Shown: positions 1 through 10,611 of the stretch, in pieces
How positions within the stretch are numbered: the first letter of the stretch is position 1
How the letters are laid out: every line of letters starts with the position of its first letter
Assembly: GCA_965229635.1 (NCBI GenBank)
Contig: OZ245894.1
Coordinates: 3,720,001 to 3,784,000, forward strand
From: BQJU01 sp965229635
GTDB lineage: Bacteria > Bacteroidota > Bacteroidia > Chitinophagales > Saprospiraceae
DNA length: 64,000 nucleotides
Direction of reading: 5' to 3'
Notes under the pieces: generated by a model
Seen by the model: the letters and a program-made list of their open reading frames with translations, nothing else
Database searches by the model: none
What the model was told of the DNA's origin: nothing
Made by a program: the position numbers and the translations under genes

Positions 1-3000
1 CTTTTGCGGGACGAAATCATCCTCAATTGGAGCAACAGCTTGGTTTTTATGTTAATACCCTGGCTTTGCGCAACCAAATTTCGGGGGAAGATGACTTCAA
101 TGCCATCTTTGAGCGTACCAAAGCTATGGCGATAAAGGCCATTCAACATCAGGATTACGTCTTTGGCAATTTGGTGGAAGATTTAGGTCTCAAGCATGAT
201 TTGAGTCGGCATCCGGTGTTTGATATCCTCATGTCCATTCAAAACGTGGGAGCCAAATCCAATGGAGAAATATTGACGGATGAAAAGGCCAACCAGGTAA
301 AAGATCTTGGAGAAAAGACCAGCAAGTTTGATCTGGAGTTTACTTTTACCGATAGTGAGCAGGCCATTCATCTGAATGTGATCTACAATGAAGACATCTA
401 CGAGCAATCGTTGATCGAACAATTGTTGATCCATCATCAGCAGTTATTGACGAAGTTACTAGCGTCAAACGATACGCCTATTGGCAAAATCAACTACCTT
501 TTACGAGAAGAAGAAGAGCTGCTCACTACCGGGTTTAACCAAACTGCGGCCAATTATCCAACGGATAAAACCATTGTTGACTTATTTGAAGAACAAGTCA
601 CGCTTCATCCTGATGCAGTGGCCTTGATTTTCAAAAATGACCAGTGGACTTACCGTCAATTGGATGAATTATCCAATCAATTGGCACATTATCTAACTGA
701 CACTTACCAGATAACTTCCGAAGATCTGGTCGGCATCAAGCTTGAGCCGTCCCATTGGCAAGTCGTTGCTATTGTGGGCATTTTAAAAGCCGGTGCGGCA
801 TACGTACCCATTGACCCGGCTTATCCTGAAGAACGTATTGAGTTTATCGAGTCGGATAGCGCTTGTCCCGTTTGTATTGATGAAAATGAACTTCAGGCAT
901 TTAGAAAGGTTCGCAATGACTTTACTACTAGCCCTGTTTCTACAATAGCCAATCCGGCTAGTCTGGCTTACCTGATTTATACTTCGGGCACGACAGGAAC
1001 GCCCAAAGGAGTGATGATCGAACACCGCAACGTGGTACGACTCTTGAAAACAGATCAGCAACTATTTGATTTCAATCCCGGCGATGTCTGGACGTTGTTT
1101 CATTCTTACTGTTTTGACTTTTCGGTGTGGGAAATCTTTGGAGCGCTGCTCTTTGGCGGCAAGTTGGTTATTGTGCCAAAGGAAGTTACCCGAGACCCCA
1201 AACAGTTTACTGCACTGCTGCGAAAGGAACAGGTGACCGTCTTGAATCAGACGCCTTCTTCTTTCTACAACATCATTAACGAGGAACTGGCCGAGGATGT
1301 CCCCGGATTGAAATTACGCTATGTGATTTTTGGTGGCGAAGCCTTGGCGCCCATCAAGCTTGCTGCCTGGTATGAACGGTACCCGGAAACCGGACTGATC
1401 AATATGTATGGGATTACGGAAACTACCGTGCATGTCACTTACAAGGAAATTACCGAGCAGGAAATCCTGGCAAACAGTGTAAATATCGGCGTGCCGATTC
1501 CGACGCTGAGTTGCTTCCTGTTGGATCAATACTACCAGAAGGTGCCTGTTGGCGTCCCCGGTGAATTGTACGTAGCAGGAGAAGGTCTGGCTCGCGGCTA
1601 CCTGAATCGTCCGGAACTTACGGCAGAGAGGTTTTTGACCCTGTCGGGAAATAAGGGCCAGAGACTGTATAAATCTGGAGATATGGCCAAATGGCTGCCC
1701 ACTGGTGAACTGATTTACCTGGGGCGGAATGATGATCAGGTAAAAATCAGGGGATATCGGGTAGAACTAGGGGAGATTGAGCAGGTGTTGCTTTCTTTCC
1801 CGGAAGTCTCCAATGCAGTGGTCATCACAAAGTCTATTGATGAAGACCAAAAAGACCTTGTCGCTTATTTTATTGGCAGATCGGCACTGTCTGTGGCTGA
1901 TCTACGCACCTTTTTGAGTGATCGATTGCCTACCTACATGGTCCCTTCATATCTGGTACAAATTGACGAAATTCCATTGACCAATAATGGGAAAATTGAT
2001 AAAAGCGCGTTGCCCGAACCTAAGGGAAAAGCAAGTGTTCGCTATGTTGCGCCAAGCACTGATACAGAAAAAGTATTGACAGAAATATGGGCGGAAGTCC
2101 TTAAGATAGAGGTTGCTGAAATCGGAGTATTGGATAATTTCTTTGAACTAGGCGGTCATTCACTAAGAGCAACCGCCGTGGCTAATAAAGTATTAAAAAC
2201 GTTAGCCGTTGAAGTGCCCATTAAAGAGATTTTTACGAATCCGGATATTCAGAGATTATCCCACTATATTGATCAGGCCAAAAAAGTAACCTGGTCGGCT
2301 ATCCCAAAGGCCGTTGAAAAGGGTTATTATCAATTATCTTCCGCACAACAGCGGTTGCACTTTATCCATGAATTTGATAAGCGTTCAACGGTATACAACA
2401 TGCCGGAGGTCGTCAGATTGAATGGAGCATTGGATAGGGCCAGGCTCGAATTGGTCTTCAATGAATTGATCGTTCGGCACGAAAGTCTGCGAACATCCAT
2501 CGAGGTAGTCGATGGTGAACCCGTGCAAAGAATTGCCGATCATATTGATTTTAAAATCGAACACTATTTCATTAAAAGCGGAGAGGAACAGCAGGTAATT
2601 GATCAGTTTATCCGACCTTTTGACCTGTCACAGGCTCCATTGATGCGGGTTGGGTTGATCGAGATTTCTTCCGATGAACATTTGTTGTTGGTGGACATGC
2701 ATCACATCATTTCGGATGGGATTTCTCTTGGCATTTTGGTCAATGATTTCAAAGCCCTTTACCAGGGGCAAAAACTGCTTCCTCTCGATTTGCAGTACAA
2801 GGATTTTGCCGAATGGCAGCAGAGTGATGTCCAATTGGAGCGACTGGCCAAACAAAAAGCATTTTGGTTAGCCGAGTTTTCAGAACAACCCACTGTTTTG
2901 GAACTACCATCTGACTCACCACGTCACATGGTCGATAATCACCAGGGAGGATTTCTGGGCTTTGCGCTGGACCCAGTGCAAACTCAGGCATTGAAAAAAC

Positions 3001-6000
3001 TGGCAGAGCAGGAAGGAGCAACACTATTCATGCTGTTCCTGACGATCTTTAAGATTCTTCTAAGTAAGCTTAGCAATCAATCTGATATCGTAGTGGGAGT
3101 GCCGGTGGCAGGCCGCCAACATCCAGATTTAGATAAAATTGTGGGCATGTTTGTCAATACCTTGCCCATCCGAAATCAGGTGGAAGGTGAAATGACCTTT
3201 ACTACCTTGTTATCCAATTTGAAGGAAAAGGTCCTGGCCTGCTATGAACATCAGGATTATGCTTACGAGGAATTGGTCAATCAATTGAATATTGAACGCA
3301 ACACCAACCGGAATCCGCTATTTGATGTGGTTTTTAGTTACGAAAACTTTGAAGAAAACACTCTCGAAATTCCTGGATTGGCCCTGGAGCCTTTTAACAG
3401 TGGTCACGCAATTGCCAAATTTGACCTTAGTCTAATGGCTGTAGAGGCCGATGATACCGTCTATTTCACTTTTAATTATGCGTCGAATCTATTTCACCAA
3501 AAGACCGTTGAACGATTTGTCAGTTATTTTAAAGAAATAGCAGATGCCGTCATTGCCGATGCCCATACGAGGCTGTCAGCTATGAGCATGATTCCGGTGG
3601 CGGAGTACAAGAAAATTCTTTTAGATTTTAATCAAACCGCAAAGCAATACCCCAGAGATAAGTCAATTGTGACGTTGTTTGAAGAAAAGGCACGTCGAAA
3701 GCCTACTGTTCCTGCTGTGCAGCAAGGACGGAAAGTATTGACTTATCGTCAATTGAATCAAAGAGCGAATCAACTGGCACATTATTTATTAAAACAAAAC
3801 ATCAAAAAAGAAGAGCGTATTGCCGTATTAGGGGGGCATACTAAAGAAATGATTGTTGGCATTCTGGCCGTCCTCAAAGCGGGAGGAGTATACCTTCCTT
3901 TGGATAGAAACTATCCGGGCGACCGCTTAAATTTTATGATCGAAAATAGTGGGGCAAGCATTGTCATCACTCAGAAGAAATATAAGCATTTAGTGGGTGA
4001 TGGGTTGAAGATTGTCGATGTAGAAAATGCGGCAAAAAATGAATCGAAAAGAAATATCAGACTTGCCATTTCACCATCGGATTTGGCTTATGTGATGTAT
4101 ACCTCCGGTTCGAGCGGACAACCCAAGGGCGTTGCTGTAATCCACCGAAATGTAGTGCGGCTGGTCAAAAAGACCAATTATATACCCTTTAATAAAAATA
4201 CCCGGATGTTGCAGGCGGGTGCTTTGGGCTTTGATGCCACGACCTTCGAATTCTGGGGAAGTTTACTAAACGGAGGGCAGCTGATTTTTGAAGAAACGGA
4301 GGTTTTGTTGGACCCCGCTCTCCTGAAGAAAGCACTGAAAAAGCAGGCGGTTAATACCATGCTATTGACGCCCGCACTTTTCAACCAGCACGCCTTGGAT
4401 CATGCCGACTTATTTGCTCCATTACGCTATCTTATTGTTGGTGGTGATGTGTTGAATCCACAGTTTATTTATAAAGTAAAACAAGCGCATCCTCATCTTA
4501 AAATTGTCAATGCTTATGGCCCAACGGAAAATGGGACTATTTCAACTTCTTATGAAGTTGGTAAACGATTCCGCCTCAATATTCCGATTGGAAAACCGAT
4601 CCATAATTCTACAGCATACATATTCAACAAAGATGGCCAGCTGCAACCACTTGGGGTACCCGGAGAGCTTTGTGTTGGTGGTGATGGCGTGGCCAGAGGC
4701 TACCTGGGTAATGATGACTTGACCAGAGAGAAATTTGTAGAAAACCCATACGTGCCAGGTGAGATTATTTATAAAACGGGTGATTTGGCCAAGTGGCTAC
4801 CTGATGGCAATATCGAATTCCTGGGTCGGATGGATAACCAGGTGAAAATTCGTGGATTCAGAGTAGAAGTGGGAGAGATAGAAAGCCACATTGCCCAATA
4901 TGAGCAAATTCAGGAAGTGCTGGTATTGGTCAATAAAGAGCAGGGAGATAGCCAGCTGGTTGCCTACTACGTAGCGGAAGCTGAAATACCTCCCGGAGTG
5001 CTGAGGAACTTCCTTTCCGGAAAATTGCCGGAGTATATGATTCCCATGTATTTTCTGCATCTGCAGAATATGCCGATTACTTCCAATGGCAAAGTGGATA
5101 AAAAGGCATTACCGGCACCAAAATGGAGTGAACAATTTGAATACGTAGCTCCCACAAATGCCACGGAAAAGGAGCTTGTCGATATCTGGTCGGAGGTGCT
5201 AAGTATTGAACCGGAGCGTATTGGCATTCAGGACAACTTTTTCAGGCTGGGCGGGCATTCTATCGCTGCAATGCGGGTGATTTCGACGATTAAAAAGCAA
5301 TTGGCTATTGAAATAGGGATATCGGAAATTTTTGCTCGACCTACCATTTCTGGATTGGCTAATTTCATTTTGACCGAGACCCACGGCAGTAACTTGCCAA
5401 AACTGGAAGTACAAACCCGGCCCACTCATATTCCACTATCTTACGCGCAAGAGCGTTTGTGGATTATTGATCAATTGCAGGGAAGTGTGCACTACCATAT
5501 TCCCGAAATCATTGAACTGGATGCGGAGGTGGATCAGAAGCTGCTTGCGCAAACGATTCAGGCGGTGGTGAATCGTCATGAAATCCTGAGGACCATCTAC
5601 AAAAAAGATGAAAATGGAGAAGTTTATCAGGAAGTTTTGAGTGAGGATCAATTTGAACTGACCGTCACTAAGTTGCCTGTAGATATGGACGAGAGCGGCC
5701 AGGAAGAATTGATTGAGACCGCAATCATGATGCCTTTTGATTTGTCAAAGGATCATATGATTCGGGCGCACTTTTTTGATCGGCAATCCGCAGGATCAAC
5801 ATTAGTACTGGTGGTGCACCACATTGCTACCGATGGCTGGTCAATGGCCATCCTTAAAAGGGAATTGGTGGAGCTGTACACTGCGCAAACGGAAAACCGT
5901 TTACCGCAGATGGAGCAATTGCCCATTCAATACGCTGATTATGCCATCTGGCAAAGGTTTTTTCTGACCAATGATGCATTGAGCGAAAAGGTGGATTATT

Positions 6001-9000
6001 GGGCAAACAAGCTTAAAGGAATTGAGCCGCTGAACTTCCCACTGGATTTTCCACGCCAGGATTTGCAGACCACCAGAGGACTGAGTTTAAAGACGATTAT
6101 CGATAAACCTTTGGCCGATAAACTCCAGGAATTTTCTACGGATAAAGGTGGGACTTTATTTATGACGCTATTGTCGGCTTTTAAAGTGCTGCTTTACCGA
6201 TATACTAAGCAAGTCGATATTTGCGTGGGAACGGCAATTGCCAATCGGACGCAAAAGGAGACCGAATCTCTGATCGGACTCTTTCTGAATACGCTGGCCT
6301 TGCGAACGGACCTCGGTGGCAATCCCAGTTTTTCGGAACTACTGGACCGCGTGAAGACAACGACACTAGATGCTTATTCCAACCAGGACGTACCATTCGA
6401 GAAAGTGCTTGAGGTGGTCAACCCTGAACGTTACCTCAACCGGACGCCATTTTTTCAGGTATTCTTTAATATGCTGAATCAGCCGGAAATCGGTGGATCG
6501 GAAGCAGAATTAAATATTGATCAGGGCGAAACCCATACTACAGAGTCAAAATTTGACATCACTTTCTATGCAAATATGAAAGAGAATGGCCTGCATATCG
6601 ATTGTGCTTTTAATCACAATCTTTTAAGGCCGGAAACGATCGACAATTTGCTGAAGCAATACGTCATTCTTTTGGAGCAGATTGTCGCCCAACCCGATAG
6701 GAGCATTGGTAATTACAATTTACTGGTGGGGGATCAAGAGGTACAACAGTTGCAGACAAGATTTGGGGAAAGACCAGCTTTTTCTATCCTGGACTTAATA
6801 GAAAAGCAAGTCACTAAGGAACCTGAAGCCACAGCTTTGGTTGATGCTGAGAATAGCTACACCTATCAACAACTTTGGGATTACTCCTCCGGTATTGCTG
6901 AATTGATACAAGAAAAGGGAGTCAGGAAAGGGGAATCCGTTATTATTTTTGGCCTTAGAAATTCGGTATTGCCCATTACCTTGTTAGGAGCCATCAAAAG
7001 TGGAGCCGTGTACACGATCTTTTCGAAAGACTACCCACACGAGCGTATCGAAAAGTATACACAATTATTGCATCCCAGGCTGATTATTGATCTGGACGTG
7101 GCCACCCCGGCAGATTCCTTGATGCAACAATGGCAGGAGAATCAGATTGAAGTCCTTAGCATCGATAGCACTCAAGCACAATGGCACCAAGCTACGGGGG
7201 ACAAAGGAAGGTATCAACCGGTTTCCTATGATCCTACCGGCCCGATGTATCAGATGTTGACTTCTGGTACTACCGGTATACCCAAGGTGGTGGAGGCTCA
7301 TCAGAGTTCAGTGGTGAACTATGTGAACTGGCAAAAAGAGGTGTTCAAGTTAGACAAAGAGGACCGCTTTAGCATGTTGTCGGGATTGATGCACGATCCC
7401 TTGTTCAGAGATATCTTTGTTCCGCTCTCGGTGGGGGGTACCCTGTGCATCCCTACCCAGGAAATAATGGCAACCGACAAGTTGGCTATCTGGCTCCAGG
7501 AACAAGAAGTGTCGGTGATGAATATTACGCCCTCCCTGGCTCTGGTGGTGGTGATGGGCTACGTGGAATTGCCCGCTATGCGCTATATCTTCTACGGTGG
7601 TGAAGCCTTAAATACCAAGGTGGTCAATGTATTTAAAATGGTTACCCCCAATGCTGAACAGATTAATTTGTACGGGGCTACCGAAACGCAGCAAGCTCTG
7701 GGCTTTCACAAAATTGCCCCGGAGGATGTTGTAGAAAGCAAAGTCCCGCTTGGTAAAGGCTTGTTGAATACCGATTTAGTGGTATTTAATGACTGCCTAC
7801 TCTTGGCCGGGGTAGGGGAGTTGGGAGAAATAGCCATTCGCAGTCCCTATCTTGCTTTGGGGTATAAAAATGATCGTGAATTTACGGCTCAGCGGTTTAT
7901 TCCCAATCCCTATACCAACGATACCGATGATTTGTTTTACCTCACCGGTGATCTGGGACGGTATCTCACGGATGGATCGGTGGCTTATGTGGGAAGGTCA
8001 GATAATCAGGTCAATATTAGAGGCAATCGAGTGGTGCTGGAAGAAATCAGATTGGCCATGTTGCAAGAAGAAAGTATCGTCAATGCCGTGGTCGATGTGA
8101 GAGAAATGAAAGAAGGGGAGTTGTGTTTGGTTGCATTTGTTCAATGTGTGAAGGCTGTTGAAGTAGCAACTGTTCGTCAGAAGTTGTCGGGAAGATTGCC
8201 GCGGTACATGGTCCCTACACAATTGGTTATCCTGGATGAATTGCCGGTCAATCACAATGGAAAAGCGGACCGGGTTGCCCTGGCAAAAATTGAAGTAGAA
8301 CTCAACACCAAAAGAGAATATGTTCCTGCCCGGAGTGAAGTGGAAGCATCATTAGTAGCCATTTGGGAAGAAATGTTGGGCATTGATAAGATTGGCGTAC
8401 ACGACAATTTCTTTGAAATGGGAGGGCACTCTTTATTAGCGATCCAGCTGATTTCAAGAATCAATAATCACTTTAAGACCAACCTGGCCGTCACGGCTTT
8501 GTTTGATCAGCCAACCATTGATCTCTTTGTAAAGAACATTCCACAATCGGTTTCTTTACATAATCTTTCGATGCCTGTTTTGGCAAAGCTCAATAGTGGT
8601 CAGAGAACACCCGCTTTCTTCTGTTCTCCTGCTATTTCGGGGCATTTGTCCTACTTTTCTGAGCTGAAAAATCAGATCGGTGATCAACTGGACTTTTACG
8701 GATTCAGGGCCGTTGGATTGGATGGGGTTGATGTTCCATTACAGACGATTCATCAAATGGCTAAGGCCAATATTGAGGAAATGCAGAAGGTGGACCCTAC
8801 CGGACCCTATTTTATCGGAGGTTACTCTTTTGGAGCCCGTATTGCCTACGAAATGGCACTGGAACTGGAGTTGAGAGGGTTTGAAGTATACCGCTTGGTG
8901 ATTTTCGATATTGCAGTACAAGGCCTTACAATCAATAGAATACTCGATGATACCAATAGCTATGAGCAACACCTGATCGACTGGACGGCATCCTATGCTG

Positions 9001-9374
9001 GCAAGTGGGATAAGACGGTAAATATTGATGAACAAACCCTGCAGCAATTGTCGAGGGAAGATCAATATGATTTGATCCGGAGAAAATTAAAGGATTTGGA
9101 AATCGAAGTGACCAATTTGTTTATCAAGGGATATTCAGGTGTCTGGATCAACAACTACCTATTGCAATATGATCCGGATCTTTCCAAGAAAGTAAAGGCA
9201 CCCATCACCGTTTTTAAAGTGGCTTCAAATGAAGAAGAATACGGTTGGGAAACCTTAACGACAAATACAGTTGATACAATTGAACTTCCTGGTAACCACA
9301 ATACGATCATCAAGGAACCCAGGAATGCACAGGAAATTGTGAAGGTCCTGAAGGGATATACGGTCCCTGCTTAA
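1..9374 (+). CDS. Nonribosomal peptide synthetase, 5'-truncated by the window edge
   Basis: A multimodular NRPS that activates amino acids as adenylates, carries them on phosphopantetheine carriers, condenses them and releases the peptide. The frame is open from base 3, and the first codons already read as a condensation-domain core (AGRNHPQLEQQLGFYVNTL), so the gene starts upstream of the window. Approximate domain order by nucleotide: C end 3-500, A1 560-2030, PCP1 2050-2270 (LGGHS Ser codon 2160), C2 2320-3630 (HHIISDG from 2700), A2 3650-5130, PCP2 5140-5380 (Ser 5259), C3 5425-6730 (HHIATDG from 5817), A3 6760-8290, PCP3 8320-8540 (Ser 8430), thioesterase 8580-9360 (GYSFG nucleophile Ser 8826, later LPGNHN His). 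No epimerase or methyltransferase domain is visible. The A1 pocket residues read D-F-W-N-I-G-M-V-H-K, the classical threonine code. A2 reads about D-A-F-L-I-G-A-T-I-K, a hydrophobic pocket. A3 is atypical (MHDPLFRDIF). The terminal TE implies this is the last synthetase of the assembly line. Confidence 0.97.
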   Translation, partial: FAGRNHPQLEQQLGFYVNTLALRNQISGEDDFNAIFERTKAMAIKAIQHQDYVFGNLVEDLGLKHDLSRHPVFDILMSIQNVGAKSNGEILTDEKANQVKDLGEKTSKFDLEFTFTDSEQAIHLNVIYNEDIYEQSLIEQLLIHHQQLLTKLLASNDTPIGKINYLLREEEELLTTGFNQTAANYPTDKTIVDLFEEQVTLHPDAVALIFKNDQWTYRQLDELSNQLAHYLTDTYQITSEDLVGIKLEPSHWQVVAIVGILKAGAAYVPIDPAYPEERIEFIESDSACPVCIDENELQAFRKVRNDFTTSPVSTIANPASLAYLIYTSGTTGTPKGVMIEHRNVVRLLKTDQQLFDFNPGDVWTLFHSYCFDFSVWEIFGALLFGGKLVIVPKEVTRDPKQFTALLRKEQVTVLNQTPSSFYNIINEELAEDVPGLKLRYVIFGGEALAPIKLAAWYERYPETGLINMYGITETTVHVTYKEITEQEILANSVNIGVPIPTLSCFLLDQYYQKVPVGVPGELYVAGEGLARGYLNRPELTAERFLTLSGNKGQRLYKSGDMAKWLPTGELIYLGRNDDQVKIRGYRVELGEIEQVLLSFPEVSNAVVITKSIDEDQKDLVAYFIGRSALSVADLRTFLSDRLPTYMVPSYLVQIDEIPLTNNGKIDKSALPEPKGKASVRYVAPSTDTEKVLTEIWAEVLKIEVAEIGVLDNFFELGGHSLRATAVANKVLKTLAVEVPIKEIFTNPDIQRLSHYIDQAKKVTWSAIPKAVEKGYYQLSSAQQRLHFIHEFDKRSTVYNMPEVVRLNGALDRARLELVFNELIVRHESLRTSIEVVDGEPVQRIADHIDFKIEHYFIKSGEEQQVIDQFIRPFDLSQAPLMRVGLIEISSDEHLLLVDMHHIISDGISLGILVNDFKALYQGQKLLPLDLQYKDFAEWQQSDVQLERLAKQKAFWLAEFSEQPTVLELPSDSPRHMVDNHQGGFLGFALDPVQTQALKKLAEQEGATLFMLFLTIFKILLSKLSNQSDIVVGVPVAGRQHPDLDKIVGMFVNTLPIRNQVEGEMTFTTLLSNLKEKVLACYEHQDYAYEELVNQLNIERNTNRNPLFDVVFSYENFEENTLEIPGLALEPFNSGHAIAKFDLSLMAVEADDTVYFTFNYASNLFHQKTVERFVSYFKEIADAVIADAHTRLSAMSMIPVAEYKKILLDFNQTAKQYPRDKSIVTLFEEKARRKPTVPAVQQGRKVLTYRQLNQRANQLAHYLLKQNIKKEERIAVLGGHTKEMIVGILAVLKAGGVYLPLDRNYPGDRLNFMIENSGASIVITQKKYKHLVGDGLKIVDVENAAKNESKRNIRLAISPSDLAYVMYTSGSSGQPKGVAVIHRNVVRLVKKTNYIPFNKNTRMLQAGALGFDATTFEFWGSLLNGGQLIFEETEVLLDPALLKKALKKQAVNTMLLTPALFNQHALDHADLFAPLRYLIVGGDVLNPQFIYKVKQAHPHLKIVNAYGPTENGTISTSYEVGKRFRLNIPIGKPIHNSTAYIFNKDGQLQPLGVPGELCVGGDGVARGYLGNDDLTREKFVENPYVPGEIIYKTGDLAKWLPDGNIEFLGRMDNQVKIRGFRVEVGEIESHIAQYEQIQEVLVLVNKEQGDSQLVAYYVAEAEIPPGVLRNFLSGKLPEYMIPMYFLHLQNMPITSNGKVDKKALPAPKWSEQFEYVAPTNATEKELVDIWSEVLSIEPERIGIQDNFFRLGGHSIAAMRVISTIKKQLAIEIGISEIFARPTISGLANFILTETHGSNLPKLEVQTRPTHIPLSYAQERLWIIDQLQGSVHYHIPEIIELDAEVDQKLLAQTIQAVVNRHEILRTIYKKDENGEVYQEVLSEDQFELTVTKLPVDMDESGQEELIETAIMMPFDLSKDHMIRAHFFDRQSAGSTLVLVVHHIATDGWSMAILKRELVELYTAQTENRLPQMEQLPIQYADYAIWQRFFLTNDALSEKVDYWANKLKGIEPLNFPLDFPRQDLQTTRGLSLKTIIDKPLADKLQEFSTDKGGTLFMTLLSAFKVLLYRYTKQVDICVGTAIANRTQKETESLIGLFLNTLALRTDLGGNPSFSELLDRVKTTTLDAYSNQDVPFEKVLEVVNPERYLNRTPFFQVFFNMLNQPEIGGSEAELNIDQGETHTTESKFDITFYANMKENGLHIDCAFNHNLLRPETIDNLLKQYVILLEQIVAQPDRSIGNYNLLVGDQEVQQLQTRFGERPAFSILDLIEKQVTKEPEATALVDAENSYTYQQLWDYSSGIAELIQEKGVRKGESVIIFGLRNSVLPITLLGAIKSGAVYTIFSKDYPHERIEKYTQLLHPRLIIDLDVATPADSLMQQWQENQIEVLSIDSTQAQWHQATGDKGRYQPVSYDPTGPMYQMLTSGTTGIPKVVEAHQSSVVNYVNWQKEVFKLDKEDRFSMLSGLMHDPLFRDIFVPLSVGGTLCIPTQEIMATDKLAIWLQEQEVSVMNITPSLALVVVMGYVELPAMRYIFYGGEALNTKVVNVFKMVTPNAEQINLYGATETQQALGFHKIAPEDVVESKVPLGKGLLNTDLVVFNDCLLLAGVGELGEIAIRSPYLALGYKNDREFTAQRFIPNPYTNDTDDLFYLTGDLGRYLTDGSVAYVGRSDNQVNIRGNRVVLEEIRLAMLQEESIVNAVVDVREMKEGELCLVAFVQCVKAVEVATVRQKLSGRLPRYMVPTQLVILDELPVNHNGKADRVALAKIEVELNTKREYVPARSEVEASLVAIWEEMLGIDKIGVHDNFFEMGGHSLLAIQLISRINNHFKTNLAVTALFDQPTIDLFVKNIPQSVSLHNLSMPVLAKLNSGQRTPAFFCSPAISGHLSYFSELKNQIGDQLDFYGFRAVGLDGVDVPLQTIHQMAKANIEEMQKVDPTGPYFIGGYSFGARIAYEMALELELRGFEVYRLVIFDIAVQGLTINRILDDTNSYEQHLIDWTASYAGKWDKTVNIDEQTLQQLSREDQYDLIRRKLKDLEIEVTNLFIKGYSGVWINNYLLQYDPDLSKKVKAPITVFKVASNEEEYGWETLTTNTVDTIELPGNHNTIIKEPRNAQEIVKVLKGYTVPA

Positions 9375-9423
9375 ATCCATGGTTGCTCTTTAAACACATC
9401 CTTAAAACCTAAATTTCGGGAAG

Positions 9424-10419
9424 ATGACTCTACAGAAAGATGGCATAACGGTTGTTTCTGTTAACTATAAATCGGCTGGTTATATTCGGTTTAATGAGTG
9501 GTTGTTAAAAGCAACAAAAAGCGCCCAAAGGCAATTGAATTGGCTGATACTGAACAATACGCCAGGGCAGACCGATGCCGAAGAACTTCCACAGGGAGAT
9601 GCCATTGAGGTTGTGAATTCCTCAATTTTTTCAGAACACAGCCACGATAAAATTAATCCGGCATTTTCTCCCAGAAGCACACAACATGGACTGGGCCTGA
9701 ACGAACTGGTTCCACAAATAAAAACAAAATACGGGTTGATCCTGGACCCCGATTGCTTTCTATTGCAAAGAAATTGGGATACGATACTGATTAATGCATT
9801 GGAACAAACGGGTGCTTCACTAATTGGAGCTCCATACCATCCATCCAGAAGTTACAAGTACGGATTGAATTTCCCGATGGTCACCTTCATGTTTTTTAAG
9901 ACTGCTGATTTTGTGCCGCTTAATATTGACTTTAGGCCCGGGAAATATCCAGATTTTGATTCGGTTTTATTTCGAAATAAACTACTGCGAAGATTTTTTT
10001 ACCTGCAAAAGTGGAAAGATACCGGCTGGCGTACGATGCCAGCATTTCGCAAAAATAAACTCAAGGCGATCAGTTTTGATGCACCGTTTTTGCGACCTAA
10101 AAAGGAAAAAGGATTCAGGGAAAAAGTAGCTGACTTTTTACTCCCGGAACGGTACCATTATTTGCCTCAACAGTTATACCAAAGACCGGATAACGGCCTG
10201 ATTGATGAAAAGGAATTATACAATGTGGAAGGAGGCGAAATCTACGAAGAGTACTATTATCAAGATAAATTGATGCTCTGCCATTTAAGAGCAGTTTCTC
10301 AACGAGGCTTGTCGGTAAATTCAACAGAAGCGCGGTTTTGGCTGCAAAAAGCAACCGATTATCTCGAACTCAGTTACCCCAGTTTTGAAAATAATTTAAG
10401 TCGTCATCTGACTTGTTGA
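9424..10419 (+). CDS. Glycosyltransferase-like (GT-A fold) protein
   Basis: A 331-aa cytoplasmic protein starting 49 bp after the synthetase stop, same strand, probably cotranscribed. The N-terminus (ITVVSVNYKSAGYI) looks like the nucleotide-binding strand of family 2 glycosyltransferases. A D108-P-D110 motif in LILDPDCFLL fits the metal-binding DxD position, followed by a region like those that follow DxD in GT-A enzymes. The C-terminal 150 residues are basic and unassigned. If functional it could glycosylate the peptide or a cell-surface acceptor; the substrate cannot be read from sequence. The fold call is moderate and the specific role unknown. Confidence 0.6.
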   Translation: MTLQKDGITVVSVNYKSAGYIRFNEWLLKATKSAQRQLNWLILNNTPGQTDAEELPQGDAIEVVNSSIFSEHSHDKINPAFSPRSTQHGLGLNELVPQIKTKYGLILDPDCFLLQRNWDTILINALEQTGASLIGAPYHPSRSYKYGLNFPMVTFMFFKTADFVPLNIDFRPGKYPDFDSVLFRNKLLRRFFYLQKWKDTGWRTMPAFRKNKLKAISFDAPFLRPKKEKGFREKVADFLLPERYHYLPQQLYQRPDNGLIDEKELYNVEGGEIYEEYYYQDKLMLCHLRAVSQRGLSVNSTEARFWLQKATDYLELSYPSFENNLSRHLTC

Positions 10420-10498
10420 TCATCCGATCATTCAATTTTGTCAGATCCTCGAAAACATAAGTTTCTCAACGATCAACGACTTGATCAGCCGATCAAAT
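10416..10498. repeat. Imperfect direct repeat rich in GATCA
   Basis: TTGATCATCCGATCATTC (10416-10433, overlapping the preceding stop codon) recurs as TTGATCAGCCGATCAAAT (10481-10498), 65 bp apart with about 15 of 18 identical bases. It lies in the 192-bp leader of the following gene, so it could be an operator. No known regulator site is recognised. Confidence 0.3.
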
Positions 10499-10611
10499 CG
10501 AAGGTCCTTTTCATCTTTTGAAAGACCCATCCAACAACAAATGTTGGAGGAGGAACGGGCACACTTAATTGTATTTTTAACATCATTTATTTAATACTTA
10601 AACCTTTAATT

